A DNA stretch of 48,946 bases from HK-STAS-PATE-36 sp964565615 (lineage in GTDB: Bacteria > Patescibacteriota > Saccharimonadia > Saccharimonadales > JAGQNJ01). Below, in pieces: positions 22,800 to 31,667 of this stretch. The notes below the pieces were generated by a model. The model was not told the DNA's origin. It worked only from the letters and a program-made list of their open reading frames with translations, and did no database searches. The stretch lies in the NCBI GenBank assembly GCA_964565615.1, contig CAZMFO010000004.1, positions 1 through 48,946 of the forward strand. Direction: 5' to 3'. Position 1 is the stretch's first letter; each line of letters begins with the position of its first letter. The position numbers and the translations under genes are program-made.

Positions 22800-23471
22800 A
22801 TGAAAAATCATTATATTGTTTATTCGCATGGCTTCGGTGTTCGTAAGGATGATCGTGGCTTATTCACAGATATTACAAAAGCGTTTCCGGATGCTAGGCA
22901 TAGAATGTTTGACTACAACGAGTTTGACGAGAATTCTAATACACTGATTGCTAGACCGCTTGATCAGCAGGCTGTCATTCTTAGCCAACAAATTGAGGCC
23001 GTACGCCAGGAATACTCAGAAGCTATTATTGATATCATTGCTCATTCTCAAGGTTGTGTGGTAGCTAGTCTAGCGAAGCCTTCGAATATTCGCAGAGTTA
23101 TATTTCTTGCTCCGCCGGCTCAGTTTTTGGGGTTGGAAAAGAAGGAGATATATTCGTTCAGACCAAATACTGTCACTGACGAGGATGGTACGATCCGCAT
23201 GCCTAGACGGGACGGCTCTACAACAATTATTAAAGAGGATTTTTGGAAAAGCCGTGATGGCATTAAGCCTATCGAGCTATATAATGTACTTGGTAAACAA
23301 ACGGAGCTAACTATTATCACTGCAACAAAAGACGAGGTGCTTGCAAACACAGACTTCACTGGCCTCGTGAAATCTATCAGAATCATAGAACAAGAAGCTA
23401 ACCACGACTTTACCGGCGAATATAGAGAACCTCTCCTCAAGCAAATTACAAAGGTGTTACAGAATGACTAA
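22800..23471 (+). CDS. Alpha/beta hydrolase
   Basis: This 223-residue protein has an alpha/beta hydrolase core. It begins with NHYIVYSHGFGVRKDDRG, containing an oxyanion-type HGFG. The nucleophile elbow is AHSQGC (Ser about residue 83), an acidic residue is in TATKDEVL, and the histidine is in ANHDFTG near the C-terminus, so the triad appears complete. There is no signal peptide. It is likely a serine esterase or acyl hydrolase of unknown substrate. Its end overlaps the next gene by eight bases. Confidence 0.82.
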   Translation: MKNHYIVYSHGFGVRKDDRGLFTDITKAFPDARHRMFDYNEFDENSNTLIARPLDQQAVILSQQIEAVRQEYSEAIIDIIAHSQGCVVASLAKPSNIRRVIFLAPPAQFLGLEKKEIYSFRPNTVTDEDGTIRMPRRDGSTTIIKEDFWKSRDGIKPIELYNVLGKQTELTIITATKDEVLANTDFTGLVKSIRIIEQEANHDFTGEYREPLLKQITKVLQND

Positions 23472-24066
23472 ATATGTACTCAATTCTGGTGGCATAAAAA
23501 ATGCTCCAGAGCTCAAGAAACAATTTCATCTAGAGATTGTCAAAGGTTTAGGTAATTCACCGAAATTTCTTCTTTGTAATTTTGCCCAGGCTCGTGAATA
23601 TTGGGAGGTTAAGTTTCGGGGGTATTCCAATGCGATAAGCGAAGATATGCCCGAAGGAATTGTGCCGACCTTTGATCTGGCGATGCCCGATAAGTTTGCC
23701 GAGCAGTGTAAACAAGCAGATGTGATTTACTTTCACGGTGGCGACGAACACCTACTGAACTACTGGATGAATCAATTTGATATTCCAGCAATCTTTGAAG
23801 GAAAGGTCGTGGCGACAAACTCTGCAAGCTCTGATATGCTCAGTGTTGCTTTCTGGACTTGTGATTGGCGTGAAGTTCACGAAGGCTTCGGTATCCTGCC
23901 TATAAAGTTTATCCCTCATTATCAATCGAATTTTGGCGATGACGACTCTCGTGGACCGATTGATTGGCAGAAAGCTTACGATGAGCTCGCAAATTATGGA
24001 GACACTAGCTTACCTATCCTTGCCTTAAAAGAAGGCGAGTTCAAGGTATTCGAAATAGAAAACTAG
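23464..24066 (+). CDS. Peptidase S51-like (peptidase E fold) protein
   Basis: This 200-residue protein looks like the class I glutamine amidotransferase-like fold of peptidase E. The GGDEHLL segment after VIYFHGGD matches the conserved glycine-rich loop, and VVATNSASSDMLS matches the nucleophile elbow, with Ser in place of the amidotransferase Cys. Peptidase E cleaves Asp-X dipeptides; a related role in peptide use is possible but unproven, since specificity residues cannot be checked here. It is coupled to the alpha/beta hydrolase gene. Confidence 0.65.
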   Translation: MTKYVLNSGGIKNAPELKKQFHLEIVKGLGNSPKFLLCNFAQAREYWEVKFRGYSNAISEDMPEGIVPTFDLAMPDKFAEQCKQADVIYFHGGDEHLLNYWMNQFDIPAIFEGKVVATNSASSDMLSVAFWTCDWREVHEGFGILPIKFIPHYQSNFGDDDSRGPIDWQKAYDELANYGDTSLPILALKEGEFKVFEIEN

Positions 24067-24133
24067 ATTATTAATACGATTTTGCTTGTGGTAAAATAAC
24101 AGCAATGATAGATATTATAAGTGGGGGTAACAA

Positions 24134-25147
24134 ATGAAGACAAAAGTTGCAATTAATGGTTTTGGGCGTATTGGGCGAAACGCTTTTAAGATAGCGTTTG
24201 ATAGATCGGATGTGGATATTGTCGCCATTAACGACTTAACAAAAACAGAGGTTCTTGCCTATTTGTTAAAGCACGATACAAACTACGGGGCTTATGAGCG
24301 AAATGTATCTTTTGATGAGCATAACTTGATAGTTGACGGGTATAAAATACCTGTTACTGCCGAGAAAGACCCCAAAGCTTTACCATGGAAGGAGCTTGAG
24401 GTTGACGTGGTTATTGAATCAACCGGACGCTTCACAAAAAGTGAAGACGCGAAGATGCATATTACAGCGGGAGCAATGAAGGTTGTAATTTCTGGCCCGA
24501 CAAAGAGTGGCGATATTGACACAATAGTACTTGGCGCAAATGATGATAAGTTAGCTAAAAGCACAGATGTTATTAGTAATGCTAGTTGTACAACAAACTC
24601 GCTTGCTGCAATTATGTCAATAATGGATGAAGTTTTTGGAGTTGAGAAAGCTATGCTCACGACAGTTCATAGTTATACCGCAAGCCAGGTTTTGCAAGAT
24701 GGACCAGCTAAAGATATGCGTGAGTCTCGTGCGGCAGCCGAAAATATTGTTCCAACAACAACAGGCGCAGCGATTGCTACAACTTTGGCTGTGCCAGAAT
24801 TAAAAGGTAAATTTGATGGGATGAGTGTGCGGGTTCCAACATCAGTCGTTTCATTAAGTGATGTTACGATGGTGTTAAAAAAGCCCACTACTAAAGAACA
24901 AATCAATAAGGCGTTGAGTGAGGCTGTTAAAGAGCCTTTTTATCAAGGGATTTTGGATGTTACTGATGAGCCTTTGGTGAGTAGTGATTTTATTGGCAAT
25001 AGTCACTCTGGGATTATTGATTTGCAACTAACTAATGTAGTTGGTGGTAATTTGGCTAAAGTGGTAATTTGGTATGACAACGAATGGGGTTATAGCAACC
25101 GGTTGGTCGAGGTTGTTGCCGATGTCGGCAAGCAAATCAATCAATAA
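24134..25147 (+). CDS. gap: Glyceraldehyde-3-phosphate dehydrogenase
   Basis: This 337-residue enzyme catalyses the phosphorylating oxidation of glyceraldehyde 3-phosphate with NAD(P). It shows the NAD-binding INGFGRIGRNAFK, the catalytic cysteine in SNASCTTNSLA (about residue 155) and the phosphate and substrate signatures THSYTASQ-like VHSYTASQ and WYDNEWGYSNR. It is complete. GGGGGT lies five bases before the ATG. It opens the central-carbon region that runs to 30.4 kb. Confidence 0.97.
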   Translation: MKTKVAINGFGRIGRNAFKIAFDRSDVDIVAINDLTKTEVLAYLLKHDTNYGAYERNVSFDEHNLIVDGYKIPVTAEKDPKALPWKELEVDVVIESTGRFTKSEDAKMHITAGAMKVVISGPTKSGDIDTIVLGANDDKLAKSTDVISNASCTTNSLAAIMSIMDEVFGVEKAMLTTVHSYTASQVLQDGPAKDMRESRAAAENIVPTTTGAAIATTLAVPELKGKFDGMSVRVPTSVVSLSDVTMVLKKPTTKEQINKALSEAVKEPFYQGILDVTDEPLVSSDFIGNSHSGIIDLQLTNVVGGNLAKVVIWYDNEWGYSNRLVEVVADVGKQINQ

Positions 25148-25158
25148 GTGATGAAGGT

Positions 25159-25521
25159 ATGGATGATAATTCACTAAACAACAGTTTATCTCAGAATAAT
25201 TTTGCAGAACAAAAGCTACATCAGGAAGTTACTAATACTAATCAGAGTTCAGTTTCCGGAGCGGAGATTCAGCCAACGCAAAATGATGGTGTAGTAAAAA
25301 AGATCAAAAAGCGTTTTTTTATTATTTTGGTAACGTGGCTATTCGCGTTACCGGTAGCTTTAGCATTGTCGATCTATTCTCGAATAATTTATAGGGATGC
25401 TCCAGATGCTGTTATGGCTTTTATTAATATAACAACGATACTGTTAGGATTTTATGCATTACTAGGGTGGATACTATTGATAATTTTTGGGACAAAATGG
25501 AGTAGTCTGAGTAAGAAATGA
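25159..25521 (+). CDS. Small membrane protein of unknown function
   Basis: This 120-residue protein has a polar, Asn/Gln/Ser-rich N-terminal half (residues 1-50) and two membrane helices (about residues 53-73 and 86-112). I do not recognise the family. Its position between gap and rpiB, with the rpiB start overlapping its stop by four bases, places it in the sugar-phosphate operon by transcription only. A function in metabolism should not be assumed. Confidence 0.7.
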   Translation: MDDNSLNNSLSQNNFAEQKLHQEVTNTNQSSVSGAEIQPTQNDGVVKKIKKRFFIILVTWLFALPVALALSIYSRIIYRDAPDAVMAFINITTILLGFYALLGWILLIIFGTKWSSLSKK

Positions 25522-25961
25522 AGATTTTTATCGGGGCAGATCATAACGGGTTTCGTTTAAAGGAGCATATCGAACATTATTTACGAAGTTTGGGATATGA
25601 TGTTAAAGATGTGAGTGGTAATAAATTTGATCAAGATGATGATTACCCGATTCATTCAGCTAAAGTAGCAACAAGCGTCTTGGCTACTCCGGGTAGCGTG
25701 GGGATACTACTTTGTGGAAGTGGGCAGGGTGTTTGTATGAGTGCCAATCGTTTTAAGGGTATTAGGGCTAGTTTGGTGTGGAACGAGGCAGAGGCTCGAG
25801 TTTCGCGCAATGATGACGATGCAAATATACTGTGCTTGCCGGCCAGAGAATTTCCGAAACTTGACGATGTTAAGCAGATTATTGATATTTGGCTTAATAC
25901 TCCATTTGGTGGAGCAATTCGTTACACGCGAAGAATTAAGCAAATGGACCAACTTACATAG
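25518..25961 (+). CDS. rpiB: Ribose-5-phosphate isomerase B
   Basis: This 147-residue enzyme of the RpiB/LacAB family interconverts ribose 5-phosphate and ribulose 5-phosphate. The N-terminal FIGADHNGFRLKEHI and the active-site loop LLCGSGQGVCMSANRF (catalytic Cys about residue 74) are conserved, as is RASLVWNEAEARVSRNDDDANIL split over the following region. The length is usual. It is translationally coupled to the preceding membrane-protein gene and followed by the epimerase gene. Confidence 0.93.
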   Translation: MKIFIGADHNGFRLKEHIEHYLRSLGYDVKDVSGNKFDQDDDYPIHSAKVATSVLATPGSVGILLCGSGQGVCMSANRFKGIRASLVWNEAEARVSRNDDDANILCLPAREFPKLDDVKQIIDIWLNTPFGGAIRYTRRIKQMDQLT

Positions 25962-25972
25962 AGGAACAGAAT

Positions 25973-26614
25973 ATGTCTATTATTTGCCCAACAGTTTTAG
26001 CTAATGATGCACACGATTATCAGACACAAATCAATAAGATTAAGCCTTTTGCCTCGAGAGTGCAGATTGACTTAACCGATGGGGTGTTTGCGCAGTCACC
26101 AACGATTGCCTTGGAGCAGGTGTGGATTCCCGAATCAATGCAGGTCGATCTGCATTTAATGTATAAAACACCAATGGATTACCTAGATGAAGCCATAAAA
26201 CTACAACCTAGTATGGTGATTGTTCATGCCGAGGCAGAGGGCAATTTTGTGAAAATTGCAGATAAATTGCATAAGTCAGGTGTTAAGGTCGGGGTTGCCT
26301 TATTGCCGAAAACCTCAACGCATACCATTAAGCCATCGTTATCGGTGATTGATCATGTGCTGATCTTTAGCGGAGATTTAGGGAAATTTGGCGGAGTGGC
26401 AGATCTTGACTTGTTAAAAAAAGTAGTTCAGCTAAAAGAATGGAAGCAAGATTTAGAATTTGGCTGGGATGGTGGTATAAATGACAAAAACGCTCGTCAA
26501 CTAGCATCAGGTGGGATTAATGTTTTAAATGTCGGGGGGTATATTCAAAACTCACCTTCTCCAAAACAACACTACGACAAATTAGTCTCGTTAATAGGCA
26601 CAAGCGTGATATAA
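25973..26614 (+). CDS. rpe: Ribulose-phosphate 3-epimerase-like TIM barrel
   Basis: This 213-residue protein has the fold of ribulose-phosphate 3-epimerase. It starts with SIICPTVLA and continues with VQIDLTDGVFA, VDLHLMYKTP, the second histidine-containing strand, and ends with FGWDGGINDKNARQLASGG and LNVGGYI. Compared with classical Rpe, the first metal-ligand histidine (HxD) is Gln in QIDLTDG, while the Asp, the second His (DLHLM) and the final Asp (WDGGI) are kept. The metal site is therefore altered. Context between rpiB and transketolase supports an epimerase role. AGAGGA serves as the ribosome binding site. Confidence 0.82.
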   Translation: MSIICPTVLANDAHDYQTQINKIKPFASRVQIDLTDGVFAQSPTIALEQVWIPESMQVDLHLMYKTPMDYLDEAIKLQPSMVIVHAEAEGNFVKIADKLHKSGVKVGVALLPKTSTHTIKPSLSVIDHVLIFSGDLGKFGGVADLDLLKKVVQLKEWKQDLEFGWDGGINDKNARQLASGGINVLNVGGYIQNSPSPKQHYDKLVSLIGTSVI

Positions 26615-26615
26615 T
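26610..26615 (+). promoter_or_regulatory. -10 box for transketolase genes
   Basis: TATAAT overlaps the rpe stop region and ends nine bases before the ATG at 26625, giving the transketolase-fba genes an internal promoter. Confidence 0.42.
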
Positions 26616-26624
26616 TTTTGGTAT

Positions 26625-27503
26625 ATGGGTGGCCAACAAACATATACTACTCAATCTCTAAATCAAATCGCTAATTCGGTTAGAGAAGACATTATTAAAA
26701 TGCTAGAAAATGCTGGTAGTGGGCATAGTGCCGGTCCGCTTGGGTTAGCTGATATTTTTACAGCCTTATATTTTGACATTTTGAAACACAACCCCAAAAA
26801 ACCAGACTGGGATGAGCGCGATATTTTATTGTTAAGCAATGGTCATTGTGTACCTGTGCAGTATGCAACTATGGCTCACGCTGGCTATTTTGACAAAAAA
26901 GAGCTTATGACATTGCGACAATTTGGTTCCAGATTGCAAGGGCATCCAGAAAGGACAAGATTGCCAGGACTAGAAAATACTAGCGGACCATTAGGTTGTG
27001 GCCTAAGCCAAGCATGCGGTATGTCTTTGGCAATGCAAATGAATCATGATACGCACCGTTGGATTTATGTAGTGATGGGCGATGGCGAACTAGACGAAGG
27101 CAATGTGTGGGAGGCTGGAATGCTAGCTAGCAAATATAACTTGCACAACATAGTTGGTATTATTGATCGTAATAATATACAGATTGATGGTCCAACAGAG
27201 GAAGTTATGCCCTTAGAAGACCTGCGAGCTAAGTGGGAGGCTTTTGGTTGGCATGTACAAGAAATTGATGGGCACAATATAGAGGCAGTTATTGATGCTT
27301 GTTCGATGGCGCGAGCAATTACCGAGAAACCGAGTATGATAATTGCACATACTATACCCGGTAAGGGAGTTGATTTTATGGAATATAACTATAAATGGCA
27401 TGGTGGCGCACCTGGGCAAGGAGTGCCAAATAAAGAACAAGCCAGAGAAGCACTAAAAGAGTTGAGAACGTTGGGAGGAAAAATCAGGAGTGAACACCAA
27501 TGA
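26625..27503 (+). CDS. Transketolase, N-terminal (ThDP-binding) subunit
   Basis: This 292-residue protein is the thiamine-diphosphate-binding half of a split transketolase. It has GSGHSAGPLGLADIFTALYF, QGHPERTRLPG and the ThDP motif that begins GDGELDEGNVWEAGM and ends with Asn-Asn about 28 residues later (RNN, about residues 150-178). It works with the next gene product to move two-carbon units between sugar phosphates. The stop overlaps the next start by four bases, which ensures balanced production of the two halves. Confidence 0.95.
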   Translation: MGGQQTYTTQSLNQIANSVREDIIKMLENAGSGHSAGPLGLADIFTALYFDILKHNPKKPDWDERDILLLSNGHCVPVQYATMAHAGYFDKKELMTLRQFGSRLQGHPERTRLPGLENTSGPLGCGLSQACGMSLAMQMNHDTHRWIYVVMGDGELDEGNVWEAGMLASKYNLHNIVGIIDRNNIQIDGPTEEVMPLEDLRAKWEAFGWHVQEIDGHNIEAVIDACSMARAITEKPSMIIAHTIPGKGVDFMEYNYKWHGGAPGQGVPNKEQAREALKELRTLGGKIRSEHQ

Positions 27504-28492
27504 GTGTGCTTGATCTCCACCTCGTTCATAAAAGCTGGGGTAAATCTAAGGTTGAGTTTGAGCCTAATCGCAAAGGATTTGGTAGGGGTTTGCTCGAGGC
27601 AGGCAAACACAATGACAACGTTGTAGCTTGTTGTGCTGACTTAACCGAATCAACCCAGATGCACTTATTCAGAGATGCCTTTCCCGAACGTTTTGTTGAG
27701 ATTGGTGTAGCAGAACAAAATCTAGTAACTGTAGGTTCGGGCTTGGCATCAATGGGTAAGATACCATTTGTAAGTAGCTATGCGGCATTTAGTCCGGGGC
27801 GAAACTGGGAGCAAATACGTACTACTATTTGTTTAAATGACCAGCCAGTACGCATTGTTGGTTCTCATGCAGGGGTTAGTGTTGGACCAGATGGCGCAAC
27901 TCATCAGATGTTAGAAGACATTGCTCTTATGCGTGCTTTGCCAAATATGACTGTTATTTCTCCATCCGACAGTATTGAGGCCGAAAAGGCCACAATTGCT
28001 CTGGCTAAATACAACAAACCAGCTTACTTGCGATTAGCGCGAGAAGCTGTACCAATAATATCTACTAAAGATACGCCATTTGAAATCGGCAAAGCATACG
28101 TATATGACAGGGGTGAGGATATAACTATTGTAGCAACCGGGACCATGACGTATCACGCTCTCGTAGCATCAGACATTCTTTATAAAGAAGGGATTGAGGC
28201 AGAGGTGATCCATTGCCCGACTATTAAGCCCCTTGATGGTCTAACAATTTTATCTAGCATAAAAAAGACTCGTTGTGTGGTTACTGTAGAGGAGCACCAA
28301 ACAACTGGCGGACTAGGTGGTGCAATAGCAGAATTTATTGGCGAGCATTTGCCGGTACCACTTAGGCGAGTGGGAGTTCACGATCGATTTGGAGAGTCTG
28401 GCAAACCAGATGAGTTGTTTGAGTATCTAGGGCTAACTGCCAAGCATATTGCTCTTGTGGCCCATCAATGTTATGAAAGCAGGAGGAACTAG
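27500..28492 (+). CDS. Transketolase, C-terminal subunit
   Basis: This 330-residue protein carries the pyrimidine-binding (PP/PYR) and C-terminal domains of transketolase. The conserved glutamate that activates ThDP is in IGVAEQNLVTVGSGLA, followed by FVSSYAAFSPGRNWEQI and SHAGVSVGPDGATHQ. The C-terminal domain begins around residue 195 with DITIVATGTM. The two-gene arrangement is common in several CPR and archaeal lineages. It forms the active enzyme with the preceding subunit. Confidence 0.95.
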   Translation: MSVLDLHLVHKSWGKSKVEFEPNRKGFGRGLLEAGKHNDNVVACCADLTESTQMHLFRDAFPERFVEIGVAEQNLVTVGSGLASMGKIPFVSSYAAFSPGRNWEQIRTTICLNDQPVRIVGSHAGVSVGPDGATHQMLEDIALMRALPNMTVISPSDSIEAEKATIALAKYNKPAYLRLAREAVPIISTKDTPFEIGKAYVYDRGEDITIVATGTMTYHALVASDILYKEGIEAEVIHCPTIKPLDGLTILSSIKKTRCVVTVEEHQTTGGLGGAIAEFIGEHLPVPLRRVGVHDRFGESGKPDELFEYLGLTAKHIALVAHQCYESRRN

Positions 28493-28495
28493 CTT

Positions 28496-29407
28496 ATGTC
28501 GTTAACCTTAAGGCAAATGAGGCAGAACTGTGCAGAGGCACGGATTTTAATGGAACGATCTAGGAGGGGCAAGTTTGCCGTAGGGGCCTTTAATCTAGAT
28601 AATCAAGAAACATTAATAGCTGTAGCTAGGGCGGCCAAAAAAACAAAAGCACCGGTTTTGGTAGAGGTTAGTAAGGGTGAGGTAGATGCTTTAGGGCTTG
28701 ACAATGTCAGAGATATGGTTGACAACTATAAAGCGGAGTATGGCGTTGAGATGTATATCAACCTAGATCACAGTCCTAGTGTCGAGGATGCTTTAGACGG
28801 CATAGAAGCTGGTTTTGAGTTCATACACATAGACGTTTCTCAGGCTAACCACGAGGCTAGCGACGAAGAAATTATTAGTTCTACAAAAGAGGTTGTAAAC
28901 TATGCCAGACTAACCGGTGCATTAGTAGAGAGTGAGCCACATTATTTTGGCGGGAGTTCTAATTTGCATACAGAAAAGATTGATTACGCCGAAATTAAAA
29001 AGACTTTTAGTACTCCTCTTGGTGCAAGATCGTTTGTTAACGCTACGGGCATAGATACTTTTGCTGTGGCGATTGGTAATTTGCATGGTAAATATCCTGT
29101 TCCAAAAAAGCTTGATCTAGATTTACTTAAAGAAATTCGTAAAGAGCTTGATTGCAACATTAGTCTGCATGGCGGTAGTGGCACGCCCGGTCGTTACTTT
29201 GAGGAAGCGGCTCGTATTGGGGTCAGTAAGATAAACATTAATTCTGATATGCGGGTCGCCTATCGAAATACTCTAGAAAAGGTTCTTGCCGAGAACAAAG
29301 ACGAGTATGCTGTAGTTAAGTTGATGGGGCAGGTGATTACGGTTGTTCAGAAGGTGGTAGAGGCCAAGATTGATGCTTTTGGTTCTGCCGGAAAGGCACA
29401 AGTTTAG
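28496..29407 (+). CDS. fba: Class II fructose-bisphosphate aldolase
   Basis: This 303-residue zinc enzyme cleaves fructose 1,6-bisphosphate to dihydroxyacetone phosphate and glyceraldehyde 3-phosphate, or acts on a related ketose bisphosphate. It shows GAFNLDNQETL, the zinc and catalytic NLDHSP (Asp-His), VESEPHYFGG with acidic ligands, AIGNLHGKYP with a zinc histidine, and LHGGSGTP for phosphate binding. AGGAGG lies nine bases before the ATG. A tagatose- or ketose-bisphosphate aldolase role cannot be excluded, but the neighbours gap and transketolase favour glycolysis. Confidence 0.93.
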   Translation: MSLTLRQMRQNCAEARILMERSRRGKFAVGAFNLDNQETLIAVARAAKKTKAPVLVEVSKGEVDALGLDNVRDMVDNYKAEYGVEMYINLDHSPSVEDALDGIEAGFEFIHIDVSQANHEASDEEIISSTKEVVNYARLTGALVESEPHYFGGSSNLHTEKIDYAEIKKTFSTPLGARSFVNATGIDTFAVAIGNLHGKYPVPKKLDLDLLKEIRKELDCNISLHGGSGTPGRYFEEAARIGVSKININSDMRVAYRNTLEKVLAENKDEYAVVKLMGQVITVVQKVVEAKIDAFGSAGKAQV

Positions 29408-29416
29408 GGTTTTCAG

Positions 29417-30382
29417 TTGAAGAGGGTGCATATAGTTTCTATTGGAGCAGCCGTGCAGGATGTCTTTTTGCAAGGGCGAATTTTTAAACCAGTTAAGGAA
29501 AAAGATGGAGACTTAGTAAACGAGTTTGATCTAGGTACCAAGAACGATATTGAGGGTATTGTCCATAGTGTTGGTGGTGGAGCAACGAACGCTAGCGTAA
29601 CATTTGCTCGGCTGGGATTTAATAGTTGGTATATGGGGCGTATCGGAAACGATATTCCCGGCAGAGTGATATTAGATACCCTGGCCGACGAAAAGGTCAA
29701 TACCAGCTTAGTGTGGACTGCCAAAGATGTCGGCACAGGTTATTCGACTCTATTATTAGCACCGTCTGGGGAGAGAACAATTTTAACATATAGAGGTGCT
29801 TCGTCAGAGTATAAATTGTCTGTGGCAAGATTTAAGTCGGTCAAGCCTGATTGGTTTTATATTAGCTCTTTATCTGGCGACATTGATGCACTAGAGGTTA
29901 TTGTTGATTATGCTCGCAAAAAAAAGATAAAAATAGCTATTAACCCCGGAAAGGGCGAGCTAAAACAGCATTCCAGATTTAAAAAACTTCTCCCGTCATT
30001 TGACATATTAAGTATAAATAAAGAGGAGATAGAAGAGCTATTTGGTACAGCAGATTTATTTAGTTTGATGAAACGAGCTCATCAAGATGTTGATATTGTG
30101 GTAGTAACCGATGGGGCCAGAGGCTCTTATGTGATAAACGATAATCAGATTTATAAAGCTGGTATGTATAAAGATGTCCCAGTAATTGATCGGACAGGAG
30201 CGGGGGACGCTTTTTGTAGTGGTTTTGTAGCAATGATTGCTAGGGGGGAACCCATTGAGAAGGCCATTGTTTATGGAAGTGCTAATTCTACAAGTGTAGT
30301 AGGGCAAATCGGAGCAAAGGCCGGTATTCTAAAATCAAGTAATAACCTTGATGCAATGAAGATAATAGTAAAGTCAATTTAA
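29417..30382 (+). CDS. PfkB/ribokinase family carbohydrate kinase
   Basis: This 321-residue kinase has the ribokinase-like fold: the substrate-binding GGGATNASVTFARLG (about residues 55-69), GRIGNDIPGR, and the ATP/anion-hole motif DRTGAGDAFCSGF (about residues 257-269) with the catalytic Asp. It phosphorylates a sugar or nucleoside; ribose, fructose or fructose 6-phosphate are all possible. No PfkA-type phosphofructokinase lies in the window. The start is TTG at 29417, nine bases after fba, with no strong ribosome binding site; a GTG at 29426 is an alternative. Confidence 0.88.
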   Translation: MKRVHIVSIGAAVQDVFLQGRIFKPVKEKDGDLVNEFDLGTKNDIEGIVHSVGGGATNASVTFARLGFNSWYMGRIGNDIPGRVILDTLADEKVNTSLVWTAKDVGTGYSTLLLAPSGERTILTYRGASSEYKLSVARFKSVKPDWFYISSLSGDIDALEVIVDYARKKKIKIAINPGKGELKQHSRFKKLLPSFDILSINKEEIEELFGTADLFSLMKRAHQDVDIVVVTDGARGSYVINDNQIYKAGMYKDVPVIDRTGAGDAFCSGFVAMIARGEPIEKAIVYGSANSTSVVGQIGAKAGILKSSNNLDAMKIIVKSI

Positions 30383-30414
30383 TTGTTTGTTTTGCTGGTA
30401 TAAGTTGCTTATGG

Positions 30415-30420
30415 TAATCT
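30415..30420 (+). promoter_or_regulatory. Promoter (leaderless) of 412-aa/SLOG operon
   Basis: TAATCT ends eight bases before the ATG at 30429, with TTGCTG 17 bases upstream as a -35 candidate. No Shine-Dalgarno sequence is present. Confidence 0.42.
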
Positions 30421-30428
30421 ATTTATAG

Positions 30429-31667
30429 ATGTCAAAAATGTTATCAGATTTACTGGGGGCAAAAGAGCCGTTGTTCTCTATGAGTCTTAACCAACTTGAG
30501 CAAGCTAGCGGGAATCCAAGCGCAGATGTTCGCCTTACGGCAGAGATAATCGGGGCCACAAGGCTAAAAACCGAAGAATTGGGGCTTGATCCAGACGATA
30601 CCTCACCGCGGGAGCTACACTCGGCACTACTTGCCAAAATTGAGGATCATAACAAGCGTTTAGTGCGTCGCATCGGTGGCGACGACCCCAACGATGCTTC
30701 TGCTTTGATGCCACTAATGCGTAAAACATGGGAAAGAGTTAAGACAAACAAAAGTTGTTGGGTGCTAAAAAAATCTGTCGCTAAGGCGATGCTCAAAAAT
30801 AAGCCACCAACACAGATTATGAAGAATCTAGGATACCGATCTGTTGATAGTATGATCAAACATGAAAATCTTGGAGAGATTTATGGAGCATTGAGGTTTG
30901 CCGAAAGTCCGGACTGGCTCAATGAGTTTAACGAGCAATACCAGAACCTAACACCTAGAGATTTTGAAACAAGACAGATAGAAGTTATTGAGATGGATTT
31001 GAAGCGCTGGGGCGAAATCGCTACTCCATTTATTCATAAAAAAAAGCATAATATCACTCATCTTAAAGAGCTTGGTATTATCTTGATGCTACCAATTACT
31101 CCCAAAGCAAAATTGCGGGGAATTGCTATATTTACTCTGCCTTTGCTGTTTCACTATTTGCAAGAAATTAGACTTTACTCGGCATTTTTTAAGCTGAAGC
31201 AGGTTGAACCAAACTTTGGTAAAGTGGTTGTTAATACACTATTAGCGGATCCGAGTGATGCTGTGATTATGAGTGGTAGTAAAATCCACTGGCGAGTTAT
31301 TCAACGATATTTTGGCAAGCTAGAAAAAGAAAAGCATCCCGAGATATTTGAGCCACATGTTCAACCAGAAGACTTGCATTGGCGACGGGCGGAGGATATG
31401 CTTTACGATCTTGATCCAGAACTAGGCTTCTGGCGAGATATGGATTATGTTGGTATTATGGACAAAGATAAACGACCAGTAACCCTAAATATGCTAGATG
31501 TGGCAGCTAGTTTCGTAAACGATTTGCCTTATGCGAATCGAGCAATCTATCACTTTAGAGAATCACTATGGAACGAGATATTTATTCGTTATATGGGGCA
31601 AAAAAACCTAGAAGAGCAAGTTTTAGCACAACTAGATAACGATGTAATAAAACCAGAAACCCTATGA
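30429..31667 (+). CDS. 412-residue protein of unknown function, coupled to SLOG gene
   Basis: I do not recognise this protein. It is soluble and largely helical, rich in Trp, Arg and Leu. A segment around residues 135-150 (IMKNLGYRSVDSMIKHENLG) looks like a helix-turn-helix or small helical module. Residues 225-250 are hydrophobic (KLRGIAIFTLPLLFHYLQEI) and could touch a membrane. The C-terminal third has many aromatic-charged motifs such as HWRRAEDMLYDLDPELGFW. It starts from a leaderless promoter, and its stop overlaps the ATG of the SLOG-like gene, so the two are made together and probably act together. Confidence 0.75.
   Translation: MSKMLSDLLGAKEPLFSMSLNQLEQASGNPSADVRLTAEIIGATRLKTEELGLDPDDTSPRELHSALLAKIEDHNKRLVRRIGGDDPNDASALMPLMRKTWERVKTNKSCWVLKKSVAKAMLKNKPPTQIMKNLGYRSVDSMIKHENLGEIYGALRFAESPDWLNEFNEQYQNLTPRDFETRQIEVIEMDLKRWGEIATPFIHKKKHNITHLKELGIILMLPITPKAKLRGIAIFTLPLLFHYLQEIRLYSAFFKLKQVEPNFGKVVVNTLLADPSDAVIMSGSKIHWRVIQRYFGKLEKEKHPEIFEPHVQPEDLHWRRAEDMLYDLDPELGFWRDMDYVGIMDKDKRPVTLNMLDVAASFVNDLPYANRAIYHFRESLWNEIFIRYMGQKNLEEQVLAQLDNDVIKPETL

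Noticed and set aside
22058..24066. SDR, alpha/beta hydrolase and S51-like genes as a defence island
   Set aside because: They look like ordinary small metabolic enzymes. No toxin, nuclease or NTPase is present, and composition matches the neighbours.
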